The notes below the pieces were generated by a model. The model saw nothing but the letters and a program-made list of their open reading frames with translations. It was not told the origin of the DNA and ran no database searches. A DNA stretch of 64,000 nucleotides from JAGVPT01 sp963717445 (GTDB lineage Bacteria > Bacteroidota > Ignavibacteria > UBA10030 > UBA8401): contig OY970334.1 in NCBI GenBank assembly GCA_963717445.1, positions 2,418,001 to 2,482,000 on the forward strand, in the 5' to 3' direction. This document shows positions 1 through 8,572 of this stretch, in pieces; within the stretch, counting starts at the first letter, position 1; each line of letters begins with the position of its first letter. The position numbers and the translations under genes were made by a program.

Positions 1-299
1 CGCATTATTCTCAAAATGAGTCACTACTAATCGCAGCTCATACTTGACAAACAAAATCCTTTTCGTCAATTTCATAGTGACAGGTTTATGGAGTTTCTTG
101 CTCATTGCTCTGGGAGACTAACTCACAAACGCCTTATTGGGCAAAGTTCTTTCTAAGGACATCAATTAACAATTCTTTCAATCTCGGCACACAGGATTCA
201 ATATCGCTTGTACAATATTCATCGTACATACATACGCCAAAGGCACTGCCAATAAACTCCTGTAATTCTTCATCCGTTGGCAGAGAATAGGGAATCATT

Positions 300-914
300 A
301 TGTCGGCAAAATTATCCAAGGCGGAGTTCCATCAAAAACTTGGTGAAATTGTAGTTAAATTCGGGGAATTAGAGCATTGGCTTGAAAATTTTATTTGGGA
401 AATATTGTGTACTGACTGGGGATCAGAACTTTGCGTTACTGCTGGACTTAGCATGATGGAACTCGCTGACTTATTTTGTTCCTTATATATGTACCGCATA
501 GAAGATGCCGTCTCTACTTTCCCAGAACTACAAGAGCGATGCAAAAAACTATATGGGCACATTCAGGATATTAATCGAGATAGAAACGAATATCTGCATT
601 CGCGTTATACTGTTGACCAACTCCTGAGTGGTGAACTCCATTCTGAAAGAAGAAAACTCGCCAAGCGAGGTGGAGTATTAAAAATCTTCTTTCAAACGCA
701 TCCTTTTGATGACCTTGCCAAATATTCATCCGAAATAACTAAGACAAGGTTTGAATTAATCAAACTTATGAACGATTCCCGTACTATACTCCATGAACAC
801 CGACTAAAAAATCTTAATCGTGATTACATGCAAACCATTCCACCAAACGAAAAACATGAAAAAAACAAAACTCCCAAAAGCAAAAGCGTGAAAAGCCTCT
901 CAAGCTTGAAATGA
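300..914 (+). CDS. Hypothetical protein with HEPN-like RNase motif
   Basis: This is a 204-residue protein of unknown family, mostly helical, soluble and without a signal peptide. Around residues 95-100 it has R-N-E-Y-L-H, which fits the Rx4-6H signature of HEPN ribonuclease domains. That is a motif-level resemblance only. The C-terminal 30 residues are very rich in Lys and Ser. The stop overlaps the start of a 19-residue ORF by 4 bp (ATGA), and a second small gene follows, so the three look like one transcription unit. The region is more AT-rich than the dcw cluster downstream, consistent with acquired DNA. A frameshift near 890 could alternatively join the downstream 19 residues to this protein as its true C-terminus. 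Confidence 0.6.
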   Translation: MSAKLSKAEFHQKLGEIVVKFGELEHWLENFIWEILCTDWGSELCVTAGLSMMELADLFCSLYMYRIEDAVSTFPELQERCKKLYGHIQDINRDRNEYLHSRYTVDQLLSGELHSERRKLAKRGGVLKIFFQTHPFDDLAKYSSEITKTRFELIKLMNDSRTILHEHRLKNLNRDYMQTIPPNEKHEKNKTPKSKSVKSLSSLK

Positions 915-970
915 GCTTTGATGAAGCGATAAGACGCATCGTGCGTGTTAAACCGATGAAGAAAAAATAA
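911..970 (+). CDS. Tiny coupled ORF (19 residues)
   Basis: The ORF starts with ATG inside the stop of the preceding gene (ATGA overlap) and reads MSFDEAIRRIVRVKPMKKK. The sequence looks like a genuine short amphipathic helix with a basic tail. Upstream in the same frame the codons read REKPLKLE without a stop until about position 858. It may therefore be the displaced C-terminus of the preceding protein rather than a separate gene. A strong ribosome site (GGAGG at 971-975) follows it and serves the next gene. Confidence 0.4.
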   Translation: MSFDEAIRRIVRVKPMKKK

Positions 971-979
971 GGAGGTTTT

Positions 980-1243
980 ATGCCAGACCGTACGCATGAA
1001 AAATTCCTGCATAGTATCTATGCACCAAATGAAAAAGACCCGTCAGCTATTCGTTTCCATTTAATCCGATGTCAAACATGTAAACAGATTCTTCATATTT
1101 CGCCCGTTGAAAGTTCTCTTGCTCGTCTTGTAAACACGGCACATGACACTTACAAAGCCATGCAGGCATTGCAACAAATTGTGAATGGTGCTACTGCCGA
1201 CCTTAAACAAGTAATTATTCAGGAATCGGCAAAACACAATTAA
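980..1243 (+). CDS. Small CxxC protein of unknown function
   Basis: This is an 87-residue protein starting at ATG, 5 nt after a perfect GGAGG ribosome-binding site. It contains one CQTC pair (residues 31-34), possibly half of a metal site, followed by an alpha-helical second half rich in Ala, Gln and Leu. I do not recognise the family. It is the third gene of the 300-1243 unit. Its last codons overlap the end of a convergent antisense small ORF. Confidence 0.55.
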   Translation: MPDRTHEKFLHSIYAPNEKDPSAIRFHLIRCQTCKQILHISPVESSLARLVNTAHDTYKAMQALQQIVNGATADLKQVIIQESAKHN

Positions 1244-1374
1244 CCCCTAACCACCGACCGCTCTTTCAATAACCTTTCAATCAGGACAAGAAGTTGTTCT
1301 GTTTCGTGGAAGCTTAGTCCCTTGAACTGTTTTAGTACTCCGTCAATAATCCCCTTTTCCCTCTTTTCGGTCAT
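1240..1374 (-). CDS. Antisense small ORF (44 residues), amphipathic helix
   Basis: On the minus strand an ATG at 1374 opens a 44-codon frame. The product is Lys/Glu-rich at its start, then runs through FKGLSFHETEQLLVLIERLL to a basic end. The heptad-like Leu/Ile spacing and charge pattern look like a real amphipathic helix, as in small regulators or dimerisation modules. A GAAAGG stretch sits about 8 nt upstream of the ATG. It is convergent with, and overlaps by 4 nt, the stop of the 980-1243 gene. No family is recognised. Confidence 0.4.
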   Translation of the reverse strand: MTEKREKGIIDGVLKQFKGLSFHETEQLLVLIERLLKERSVVRG

Positions 1375-1466
1375 CTTTTGCCTTTCTGAGCCAAGTAATA
1401 ATCACCAATTATTCGGTAACCTCCGTCACACTCCTCAAAAACCCCTCAATTTTCTTTAGTTTTCAC

Positions 1467-1522
1467 TTGACTTTAAGTCTTAAATCCATAAATTTCGTGC
1501 ATCATAGTGGGTAAAAGTGGGG
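1467..1522 (+). promoter_or_regulatory. Candidate dcw promoter and MraZ operator
   Basis: Two GTGGG boxes at 1507-1511 and 1517-1521 are spaced exactly 10 bp apart. This matches the TGGGN repeats with 5-nt spacers recognised by MraZ in other bacteria. They lie 60-70 bp before mraZ and so suggest autoregulation of the cluster. A TTGACT at 1467 and a TAAATTT near 1489 form a plausible but unproven promoter just upstream. An additional TGTGGG at 1570 lies next to the mraZ start codon. Confidence 0.5.
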
Positions 1523-1579
1523 AATTTAGCTTATCAAATCATGTTGTTTTAGAGGGTTTTTTGAAAGCTGTGGGTTCTT

Positions 1580-2038
1580 ATGTCGTCGTTTAAAGGTTCA
1601 TATTCGTACTCTGTTGACAGCAAAGGAAGGATAAATATTCCTGCGAAAATGCGGAAAAATCTTTCCCCGGAAGCAAATGACCTTTTTATCATCACACGAG
1701 GGTTTGAAACATGCCTATTTTTGTACCCTAACGATGAATGGATTAAGGTCGAACATTCGTTGCGCCAGCTTTCTCCTGCAGACCCCAGGCATCGGTACGT
1801 CACCCGGACCCTTTTACAGTATGCTACTGAAAGCCAGCTTGACGGACAATTCCGGATCGTTATCCCAAAGGAGCTTCTGCAGTTTGCAAAAATTGAAAAC
1901 GAAGTTTTGATACTTGGAATGCTCGAACGTATCGAGGTTTGGGATCCGAAGGTTTACAATGAATATATGACGGCGCAATCGCAGAACGAGAGTTATGAAA
2001 GCGTCGCCGCGACAGTCTTCAAGCCGTCGCAGGAATAA
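1580..2038 (+). CDS. mraZ: MraZ, transcriptional regulator of the dcw cluster
   Basis: MraZ is a DNA-binding protein of the SpoVT/AbrB fold that usually opens and represses the division and cell-wall cluster. The 152-residue length is normal. The two tandem half-domains are visible: D-S-K-G-R (13-17) followed by INIP, and D-G-Q-F-R (88-92) followed by IVIP. These are the paired DxxxR signatures of the family. It is first in the cluster and is preceded by two GTGGG boxes expected to be its own operator. Confidence 0.95.
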   Translation: MSSFKGSYSYSVDSKGRINIPAKMRKNLSPEANDLFIITRGFETCLFLYPNDEWIKVEHSLRQLSPADPRHRYVTRTLLQYATESQLDGQFRIVIPKELLQFAKIENEVLILGMLERIEVWDPKVYNEYMTAQSQNESYESVAATVFKPSQE

Positions 2039-2052
2039 TTTCGCCAAATCAT

Positions 2053-2982
2053 GTGAGCAGTCCATATCACATTCCGGTGCTGCGGGATGAAGTCATTAAG
2101 TTTCTTGTCACCACGCAAAATGGAGTATATGTTGACGCCACGCTCGGTGGCGGCGGTCATGCCGAGAGTATTTTAGAAAAAATTTATCCGTTTGGAATCC
2201 TTGTCGGTATCGATGCCGACGCCGATGCACAGCGTGAAGCCAAAAAACGGTTACAACGCTTTTCGACCAAGGTTGTTTTTGTCCACGATAATAATGCCAA
2301 CATCCGGTCAATTCTTCAGTCGCATAACTTTTCATCAATTCAAGGTGTGTTGCTCGACCTGGGCGTCTCATCGTTTCAGTTGGACGAGGGAAGCAAAGGT
2401 TTTTCCTTTCGCGGCAACGATATGCTGGATATGAGGATGGACCGCCGTCAGCTTTTCAATGCGTCGACGGTTATTAACACATACTCGGATGAAGAACTGA
2501 CCGGTATTTTTTGGCGATATGGCGAAGAGAGGAATTCACGGAAAATTGCCCGGGCGATTGTAGAACGCCGTGTGGTGAAAAAGGTAGAAACGACGGGCGA
2601 TTTGGCAGCTATTATCGAGAGAAAAGTTTCCGGGCAATTTCTCACGAAAACATTGGCCCGTGTTTTCCAGGCATTGAGGATTGAAGTAAACCACGAGCTC
2701 GACTCCCTTACTCAATCCCTGAACGATACGATAGGTTTCCTTGCGAGCGGCGGTCGTATTGCAGTGATTTCATATCACTCATTAGAAGATAGGATTGTGA
2801 AGAATTTTTTCACGGAACAGTCTGCAACAGTTATTCCATCCGGGCACAAACTAGTGCCAGACATGCCGGCAACTCCTACACTCAGGGTTTTGACGAAAAG
2901 GCCGATCACAGCTTCTCGGGAAGAACAATTGTCAAACCCGCGCTCGCGAAGCGCAAAAATGAGAGTTGCAGAGAGAATCTGA
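2053..2982 (+). CDS. rsmH: RsmH, 16S rRNA (cytosine-1402-N4)-methyltransferase
   Basis: RsmH methylates N4 of C1402 in the ribosomal P site using S-adenosylmethionine. The 309-residue protein has the SAM-binding motif DATLGGGGHAESIL (about 28-41), followed by DLGVSSFQLDE and the C-terminal SYHSLEDRIVKNFF block typical of MraW. It starts with GTG, 14 nt after mraZ. Its stop overlaps the next start by one base (TGATG), which implies translational coupling. Confidence 0.96.
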   Translation: MSSPYHIPVLRDEVIKFLVTTQNGVYVDATLGGGGHAESILEKIYPFGILVGIDADADAQREAKKRLQRFSTKVVFVHDNNANIRSILQSHNFSSIQGVLLDLGVSSFQLDEGSKGFSFRGNDMLDMRMDRRQLFNASTVINTYSDEELTGIFWRYGEERNSRKIARAIVERRVVKKVETTGDLAAIIERKVSGQFLTKTLARVFQALRIEVNHELDSLTQSLNDTIGFLASGGRIAVISYHSLEDRIVKNFFTEQSATVIPSGHKLVPDMPATPTLRVLTKRPITASREEQLSNPRSRSAKMRVAERI

Positions 2983-3428
2983 TGGCACGAATTTACAGGG
3001 AGCATACTTCTCCATTAAGCACTTCCACAGTCTCCGACGGACGGTACATCTACAACGGAAATGTTGTTTCCGGCCAGCAAACGTCCGTGCCGAACAATGA
3101 AATCCGGCAGAACAGAAAGACTGTTCGGCGGAAGCACTCCACATTTAATATCGTCAGCGGACTCTTTTTACTCGCCGCGTTAAGCCTGTTGTACACGGGA
3201 AATGTCATCGCGGTGAATCAGCTCATGAAAGAAGTGAACGACCTCAACAACCGGTACAATTCTATCGTCAGTAACACCGAAGTGCTGAAGGCCGAGATTG
3301 CGCGGAAATCAAGCCTCGACAGAATCAGCCAGATGGCGAAAGACGAAATAGGATTGACAAATCCGAAAGAGCCCCCGGTATGGTTTGAAGTAGACCAGGA
3401 CAAGATTGAAGAATTGACAAAGAAATAA
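2982..3428 (+). CDS. ftsL: FtsL-like division protein
   Basis: The position between rsmH and ftsI and the architecture fit FtsL, which has poor sequence conservation in general. There is a basic cytoplasmic N-terminus of about 54 residues, one membrane helix (about 55-77), then a coiled-coil extracytoplasmic segment (about 78-112) ending in Q-M-A-K-D-E-I-G-L, a septum-protein-like ending. FtsL forms a complex with FtsB and FtsQ and activates FtsWI. The assignment rests on synteny and topology, not on a diagnostic motif. Confidence 0.75.
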   Translation: MARIYREHTSPLSTSTVSDGRYIYNGNVVSGQQTSVPNNEIRQNRKTVRRKHSTFNIVSGLFLLAALSLLYTGNVIAVNQLMKEVNDLNNRYNSIVSNTEVLKAEIARKSSLDRISQMAKDEIGLTNPKEPPVWFEVDQDKIEELTKK

Positions 3429-3430
3429 TT

Positions 3431-5617
3431 ATGTTCGGTTTCGGCGCACAAAAGAAGTCCGGGGGGACTTTAGAGCCACAGTCGGTAGGGACCTTCGACC
3501 ATTCGGGCCGGTTGTTGATGACGAAAATCGTTCTCTTGATGGCCTTCGTCGTTGCTGCCTTCCGTTTGGTGCAAATCCAAGTTATAGACTCGGCTAAATA
3601 TCAGGCGATTGCCCGGAAACAGTATGAAGTAAAAATTATCTTGCCGTCGACGCGAGGAAATATTTATGACCGGCAGGGAAATATTCTTGTTTCAAATTCA
3701 ATGTTTTTCTCCTACGCGGCAGACCCGAAAATAGTCGGTGACAGGGCTGCTGCCGTCGCAAAAAAATTTTCGGGAGTTTTCGGGAAGCCAGAGCAATTCT
3801 ATCTTCAAAAAATGCAGGACGAGAAACGCTTCGTTTGGCTCGAGCGCCATGTGAGTCCCGAGGTCGCCAAGCGTCTTCAGGCAAACTCGTTGGAGGGTGT
3901 TGCGGAATTGAACGAGCCAAAACGGTTGTATCATTACGATAACATCGGCGGGCAGGTCATCGGTTGCACAAATGTCGACAATGTCGGAATCAGCGGCATA
4001 GAATATTCGTACGACAAGGAGCTGCGCGGGGTTGATGGCTTTGTGGTTATGCAGCGGGACGGCATGGGGCGCCAGCGCCCTTCGGCGGATTATCCACGCC
4101 AGGAACCGATTCACGGCCATTCGATCGCGCTGACAATCGATGTTGGGTATCAATCCATTCTTGAAGACGAGCTAAAAAAGGGGGTTGAACGGACAAAGGC
4201 AAGCGCCGGGCTTGCCATGATCCTTAATCCCAATACTGGCGAAGTGCTTGCAATGGCGCATATCCCAAGCGTCAATCCGTACGATGTCGCGCATACAGAT
4301 GTGCAGACGCTGAGAGCAAGGGCAGTCTCCGATATGTTTGAGCCGGGATCAGTGTTCAAAGTGGTGACGGCATCGGCAGCGTTGGAAAATAAACTGATTT
4401 CCCCCGGTCAGATGTTTTTTGCCGAGCATGGAAAGTATAAAGTACCGCTCAACGGAGGCAAATTTCGGCTTATCACCGATACCCATGAAAGCGGTATGAT
4501 CACGTTCCAGCAAGGGATGGAGTTGTCGAGCAATATCGTGATGGCGAAGGCAAGCGACATTATCGGTGCAGAGCGGCTTTACACGCAAGCGCGGGATTTC
4601 GGATTCGGTATGCCGACCGGAATTGAGCTTCCCGGGGAAGCGAGCGGAGAATTGAAAAAACCTGTCGAGTGGTCCGGAGCAACCCTTAACTCTATCGCCT
4701 TCGGATATGAGGTTGCGGTGACGCCGCTTCAACTTGCCGCTGCATACTGTGCAGTGGCAAACGGCGGTATTCTTATGAAGCCGTATATCGTTTCGAAAGA
4801 AATGGATGAAACCGGAGAAGTGATCTATACCGGGCACCCGGAAAAAATTCGGCGGGTAATTTCTGAAGAGACGGCAAACACGCTCAAAGATTTCTTTGTG
4901 GGTGTTGTTGAACGAGGGACAGGCCAATCGGCAAAAATTCCGGGGATCACCATTGCGGGAAAGACGGGGACGTCGCGCAACTTTGTCGACGGAAAATATG
5001 CATCGGGAAATTACAACGCGACGTTTGTCGGATTTTTCCCCGCGGAGAAACCCGAGCTTGTCTGCTTGGTAATCATGGAAAACCCGACAGCGGGAGGATA
5101 TACTGCTGCCTTTGCAAGCGCTCCGGTATTCAAGGCGATTGCACAACAGATCATCAACAACAATGGATTGTTTTCCCGGGCTGCTTTCGCAGAAAAAGGG
5201 AGCGATGAATCTCAGCCGCTCGTCTCCGTACCGGATGTTTCCCATATTCAGCGGGAAGCAGCTGAAGAGATCCTGAAAAGCAGCGGCTTTCGCGCCAACA
5301 CGGTTGGCGACGGCGACGTCGTCATTCGACAGGTTCCCGAAGCGGGAAAAAAAATAGAGCCGGGAGAAATAGTACAATTAATTCTTAGCCAGTCAAACGG
5401 TACACCGCTCAACGGCGGGATTGTTGTTCCCGATCTTCACGGCATGAGCCTTCGCAGTGCGATCAACAGGCTGACGGCCGAGAAATTTGATGTTGCTGTC
5501 GTCGGCTCCGGAGTTGTTGTCCATCAATCCCCCGAAGCCAATACGCCGGGAAAACAAGGTGAGAGAGTAGTTTTAATATGCGAGCCGAAGCCATTGGCAT
5601 CGGCCCAGCTATACTGA
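3431..5617 (+). CDS. ftsI: Division-specific penicillin-binding protein with two PASTA domains
   Basis: This is a class B PBP, the septal peptidoglycan transpeptidase, of 728 residues. It has an N-terminal membrane helix (about 30-50), a dimerisation domain beginning at STRGNIYDRQG, and a transpeptidase domain with SVFK (Ser307 nucleophile), SSN (366-368) and KTG (511-513). Two C-terminal PASTA domains (about 598-655 and 665-722) each begin with V-P-D. PASTA domains are typical of Gram-positive or Bacteroidota-type septal PBPs rather than E. coli FtsI, so a SpoVD-like name would also fit. It starts 2 nt after ftsL. Confidence 0.95.
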   Translation: MFGFGAQKKSGGTLEPQSVGTFDHSGRLLMTKIVLLMAFVVAAFRLVQIQVIDSAKYQAIARKQYEVKIILPSTRGNIYDRQGNILVSNSMFFSYAADPKIVGDRAAAVAKKFSGVFGKPEQFYLQKMQDEKRFVWLERHVSPEVAKRLQANSLEGVAELNEPKRLYHYDNIGGQVIGCTNVDNVGISGIEYSYDKELRGVDGFVVMQRDGMGRQRPSADYPRQEPIHGHSIALTIDVGYQSILEDELKKGVERTKASAGLAMILNPNTGEVLAMAHIPSVNPYDVAHTDVQTLRARAVSDMFEPGSVFKVVTASAALENKLISPGQMFFAEHGKYKVPLNGGKFRLITDTHESGMITFQQGMELSSNIVMAKASDIIGAERLYTQARDFGFGMPTGIELPGEASGELKKPVEWSGATLNSIAFGYEVAVTPLQLAAAYCAVANGGILMKPYIVSKEMDETGEVIYTGHPEKIRRVISEETANTLKDFFVGVVERGTGQSAKIPGITIAGKTGTSRNFVDGKYASGNYNATFVGFFPAEKPELVCLVIMENPTAGGYTAAFASAPVFKAIAQQIINNNGLFSRAAFAEKGSDESQPLVSVPDVSHIQREAAEEILKSSGFRANTVGDGDVVIRQVPEAGKKIEPGEIVQLILSQSNGTPLNGGIVVPDLHGMSLRSAINRLTAEKFDVAVVGSGVVVHQSPEANTPGKQGERVVLICEPKPLASAQLY

Positions 5618-5633
5618 TTCGGCGAATGAAAAC

Positions 5634-7157
5634 ATGACGTTATCATCATTGTTGGAAGGTGTGACGGTTTCCAAGATGTTTCAAACAACGTACGGCGGAA
5701 TGGTTGTAACGCATGATGTCGAAATCGGTGGACTACAATACGATTCGCGGAAAGTCCAGCAAGGGGATATATTTGTCGCTATAAAAGGGGTGTCGACCGA
5801 TGGCCACAATCATATCAACGCTGCAGTCTCCAGCGGTGCCAGGGCTATCGTTATGGAAAACGATGCGTCGCTTCCCGATTCGTTCTTCATGCACGCGGGG
5901 GTTGTAAAGATTGTTGTCGGCAATTCGCGCAGGGCACTTGCCGTTATGTCGGCAAATTACTTCGGTCATCCGGCGAAACAATTGCAGTTAATCGGCGTGA
6001 CCGGAACAAACGGGAAAACGACAACAACATATCTCATCAAGCAATTATTGGAATTAAGCAGACCGTCGATGCAAGGTAAAGTCGGCCTGATCGGGACGAT
6101 AGAATATATGGTTGGTGAAGAGAAATATCCTGCAACCCATACAACACCGGAATCGCTTGAACTGCACAAGCTCTTCGCAACGATGGTACGTAAAGGCTGC
6201 ACTCATGTTGTCATGGAAGTATCATCGCATTCGCTTCATCAAGACCGCGTCTATGGACTCGAGTTTACGGCAGCAGTTTTCACAAATTTGACGCAAGACC
6301 ATCTCGATTATCACGGTACGATGGAAAATTATTTCCAGGCAAAAAAAATTCTTTTTGACAATCTCCCCTCATCAAGCTGGGCCATTACGAATAACGACAA
6401 TGCGGCCGGGTTAAAAATTGTACAGGGAACAAAGGCTTCGGTGCTGACCTACGGCGTCAGCGGCGGGCCTGACGTCAGCGCAAATAATGTCTCGCTCTCG
6501 ATCGATGGGACAACATTTGTTCTTCGACATCACAAGGAAGAACTTAATCTCCACGCTCATTTAGTTGGACGCTTCAACGTCTACAACATTCTTGCGGCCT
6601 GCTCCGCCGGTATCGCACTGGGAATTCCGGCACCGTCCATCAACAGAGGTGTTGCATCGTTTTCGTCAGTGCCGGGGCGCTTCGAGCGGATTCTCTCGCC
6701 CGACGGATGGTCTGCCATTGTCGATTATGCACATACGCCGGATGCGTTGGAAAAATGTCTGACTACCATTCGCGATGTTTTGCCTGCGCAGGGATCAAAT
6801 AAGATCATTACTGTTTTTGGTGCGGGTGGCGACAGGGACAAGACGAAACGCCCCGCGATGGGGAAGGTCGTTGATGCATTGAGCGACGTTGCGGTTGTAA
6901 CGTCCGATAACCCGCGCACTGAGGATCCGACAGCGATCATTGACGACGTATTAAAAGGCATCGGACGGAAGAACGATTTGCTGATCGAACCGGATCGGCG
7001 TCGTGCAATTACCAATGCCCTCTCCATGGCTCGTGGGGGAGACATCGTCCTTATTGCCGGGAAAGGACATGAAGATTATCAGGTTGTCGGAAAGACAAAG
7101 CATCATTTCAACGACAGAGAAGTTGTTCAGGAATTTATTAAAACGCACTCTTCATGA
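5634..7157 (+). CDS. murE: MurE, UDP-MurNAc-L-Ala-D-Glu : meso-DAP ligase
   Basis: MurE adds the third amino acid to the peptidoglycan stem peptide in the cytoplasm. The 507-residue protein has the Mur-ligase ATP loop GVTGTNGKTTTTYL (about 122-135) and the DNPR motif (425-428), which is the established signature for meso-diaminopimelate over lysine. The C-terminal part includes AGKGHEDYQ. The stop overlaps the murF start by 4 bp (ATGA). Confidence 0.96.
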   Translation: MTLSSLLEGVTVSKMFQTTYGGMVVTHDVEIGGLQYDSRKVQQGDIFVAIKGVSTDGHNHINAAVSSGARAIVMENDASLPDSFFMHAGVVKIVVGNSRRALAVMSANYFGHPAKQLQLIGVTGTNGKTTTTYLIKQLLELSRPSMQGKVGLIGTIEYMVGEEKYPATHTTPESLELHKLFATMVRKGCTHVVMEVSSHSLHQDRVYGLEFTAAVFTNLTQDHLDYHGTMENYFQAKKILFDNLPSSSWAITNNDNAAGLKIVQGTKASVLTYGVSGGPDVSANNVSLSIDGTTFVLRHHKEELNLHAHLVGRFNVYNILAACSAGIALGIPAPSINRGVASFSSVPGRFERILSPDGWSAIVDYAHTPDALEKCLTTIRDVLPAQGSNKIITVFGAGGDRDKTKRPAMGKVVDALSDVAVVTSDNPRTEDPTAIIDDVLKGIGRKNDLLIEPDRRRAITNALSMARGGDIVLIAGKGHEDYQVVGKTKHHFNDREVVQEFIKTHSS

Positions 7158-8527
7158 AATTGTCGCTCAAAGACCTGGAAAAGCTCCGGCCGGTCGAGAT
7201 CATCAACAAAGAAATGCTGAAGAATAAAAAAATCACCGGCGTTTCAACCGATTCACGAACAATTGAACCGGGAAACATTTTTATCGCGTTACGGGGAGAA
7301 AAATTTGATGGACATAAGTTTATTGAAGACGCCGTTAAACGAAATGCCGCAGCAGTCATTGTGGATGCGGCATGGGGAAAAGAGAATCGTGAATTGTCAG
7401 TGCAATTACGGAGCACCCTTGTTGTCGTTCCGGATACAACGAAAGCGCTCGGCAATTTGGCGAATATTTATCGAAGGAAGTTTTCTCTCCCTGTCATTGC
7501 AATAGGCGGCAGCAACGGAAAGACGACAACGAAGGAAATGATCAGCACGGTGCTGCGAACGACATATTCCGTTTTAAGCACCGAAGGAAATCTTAACAAC
7601 CATATTGGCGTGCCGCAAATGCTGTTCCGGCTGACGCCACAACACGATATCGCCGTGCTCGAACTCGGCACGAACCATTTTGGCGAAATGAAATACCTCT
7701 CTGATATCGTCGAACCGACGCATGCACTTGTGACAAATATCGGCAGAGAGCATCTTGAGTTTTTCGGCGATGAACGCGGCGTAGCGAAAGAAGAAATGGA
7801 ATTGTTCAACGCAGTCGCTGCGAAAGGATTTGCATTCATCAATGCAGACAATGCCTTTTTGGCAAAAGCAAAGAAAAAAGTTCGGCACAGCCGGAAATAC
7901 GGATTAAGCCGTAACGCAGATGTTCAAGCGCGGCATGTTCGTGTAAATGAAAGGGGTCAGCCCTCGTTTGAACTTGCCGTGAAAAAGAGCGTGAGCGAGG
8001 TTTGTCTCTCTGTTACAGGACTGCACAATGTTCCAAACGCTCTTGCAGCGGCAGCCGTAGGATTGAAATTTAAAGTCCCTAAAAAAAAAATTATTTCTGC
8101 GATTGAACAATACACCGGAGCCAGCAAGCGGATGGAAGTCATTAGACGCAATGGTGTCACAATTCTTAACGACACCTATAATGCCAATCCCGATTCCGTT
8201 CTTGCGGCGTTGAAAACACTTCAATCGATGAAGATTGCCGGAAAGAAAATCGTCGTGCTTGCTGATATGCTTGAACTTGGTGAAAAAGCAGAGAACGAGC
8301 ATGCAAAAATCGGCGTAGCAGTAAGCGATCTGGAGTTTGAGTTTCTCCTGACCTTTGGCCCGCTTTCTCGATTCACACACGAAGCGTCGAAGTTAGCCTT
8401 TGCAGAACATTTCGAGTCAAAAGATGTGCTGATCGCTTCGCTAAAAAGCCAGCTTTCGCCGGGAGATGCCGTTCTGATAAAGGGCTCACGCGGGATGAAA
8501 ATGGAAGAAGTGACGGCTCAAATTTAA
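7154..8527 (+). CDS. murF: MurF, UDP-MurNAc-tripeptide : D-Ala-D-Ala ligase
   Basis: MurF joins D-Ala-D-Ala to the tripeptide precursor. Visible features are the substrate-domain phrase STDSRTIEPGNIFIALRGE, the ATP loop IGGSNGKTTTKEM, ELGTNHFGEM, the NDTYNANPDS segment and the end motif LIKGSRGMKMEE. The length of 457 residues is normal. The gene is coupled to murE by a 4-bp overlap. Its D-Ala-D-Ala substrate requires a Ddl ligase, which is not encoded in this cluster. Confidence 0.95.
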   Translation: MKLSLKDLEKLRPVEIINKEMLKNKKITGVSTDSRTIEPGNIFIALRGEKFDGHKFIEDAVKRNAAAVIVDAAWGKENRELSVQLRSTLVVVPDTTKALGNLANIYRRKFSLPVIAIGGSNGKTTTKEMISTVLRTTYSVLSTEGNLNNHIGVPQMLFRLTPQHDIAVLELGTNHFGEMKYLSDIVEPTHALVTNIGREHLEFFGDERGVAKEEMELFNAVAAKGFAFINADNAFLAKAKKKVRHSRKYGLSRNADVQARHVRVNERGQPSFELAVKKSVSEVCLSVTGLHNVPNALAAAAVGLKFKVPKKKIISAIEQYTGASKRMEVIRRNGVTILNDTYNANPDSVLAALKTLQSMKIAGKKIVVLADMLELGEKAENEHAKIGVAVSDLEFEFLLTFGPLSRFTHEASKLAFAEHFESKDVLIASLKSQLSPGDAVLIKGSRGMKMEEVTAQI

Positions 8528-8572
8528 AAAGCAAAGAACGCAACCATGCGTTCGCTTCATCATGAAAGAAGC

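Noticed and set aside
134..298. Minus-strand 54-codon ORF with protein-like composition (starts IPYSLPTDEELQ)
   Set aside because: The start lies 1 bp from the start of the divergent 300-914 gene with no room for promoters or ribosome sites, and no family is recognised. Coding is possible but not supported enough to list.
4349..5377. Long minus-strand ORF of 342 codons inside the PBP gene
   Set aside because: It is the antisense shadow of a well-conserved ftsI reading frame, with Arg/Cys/Phe-rich composition and no motif.
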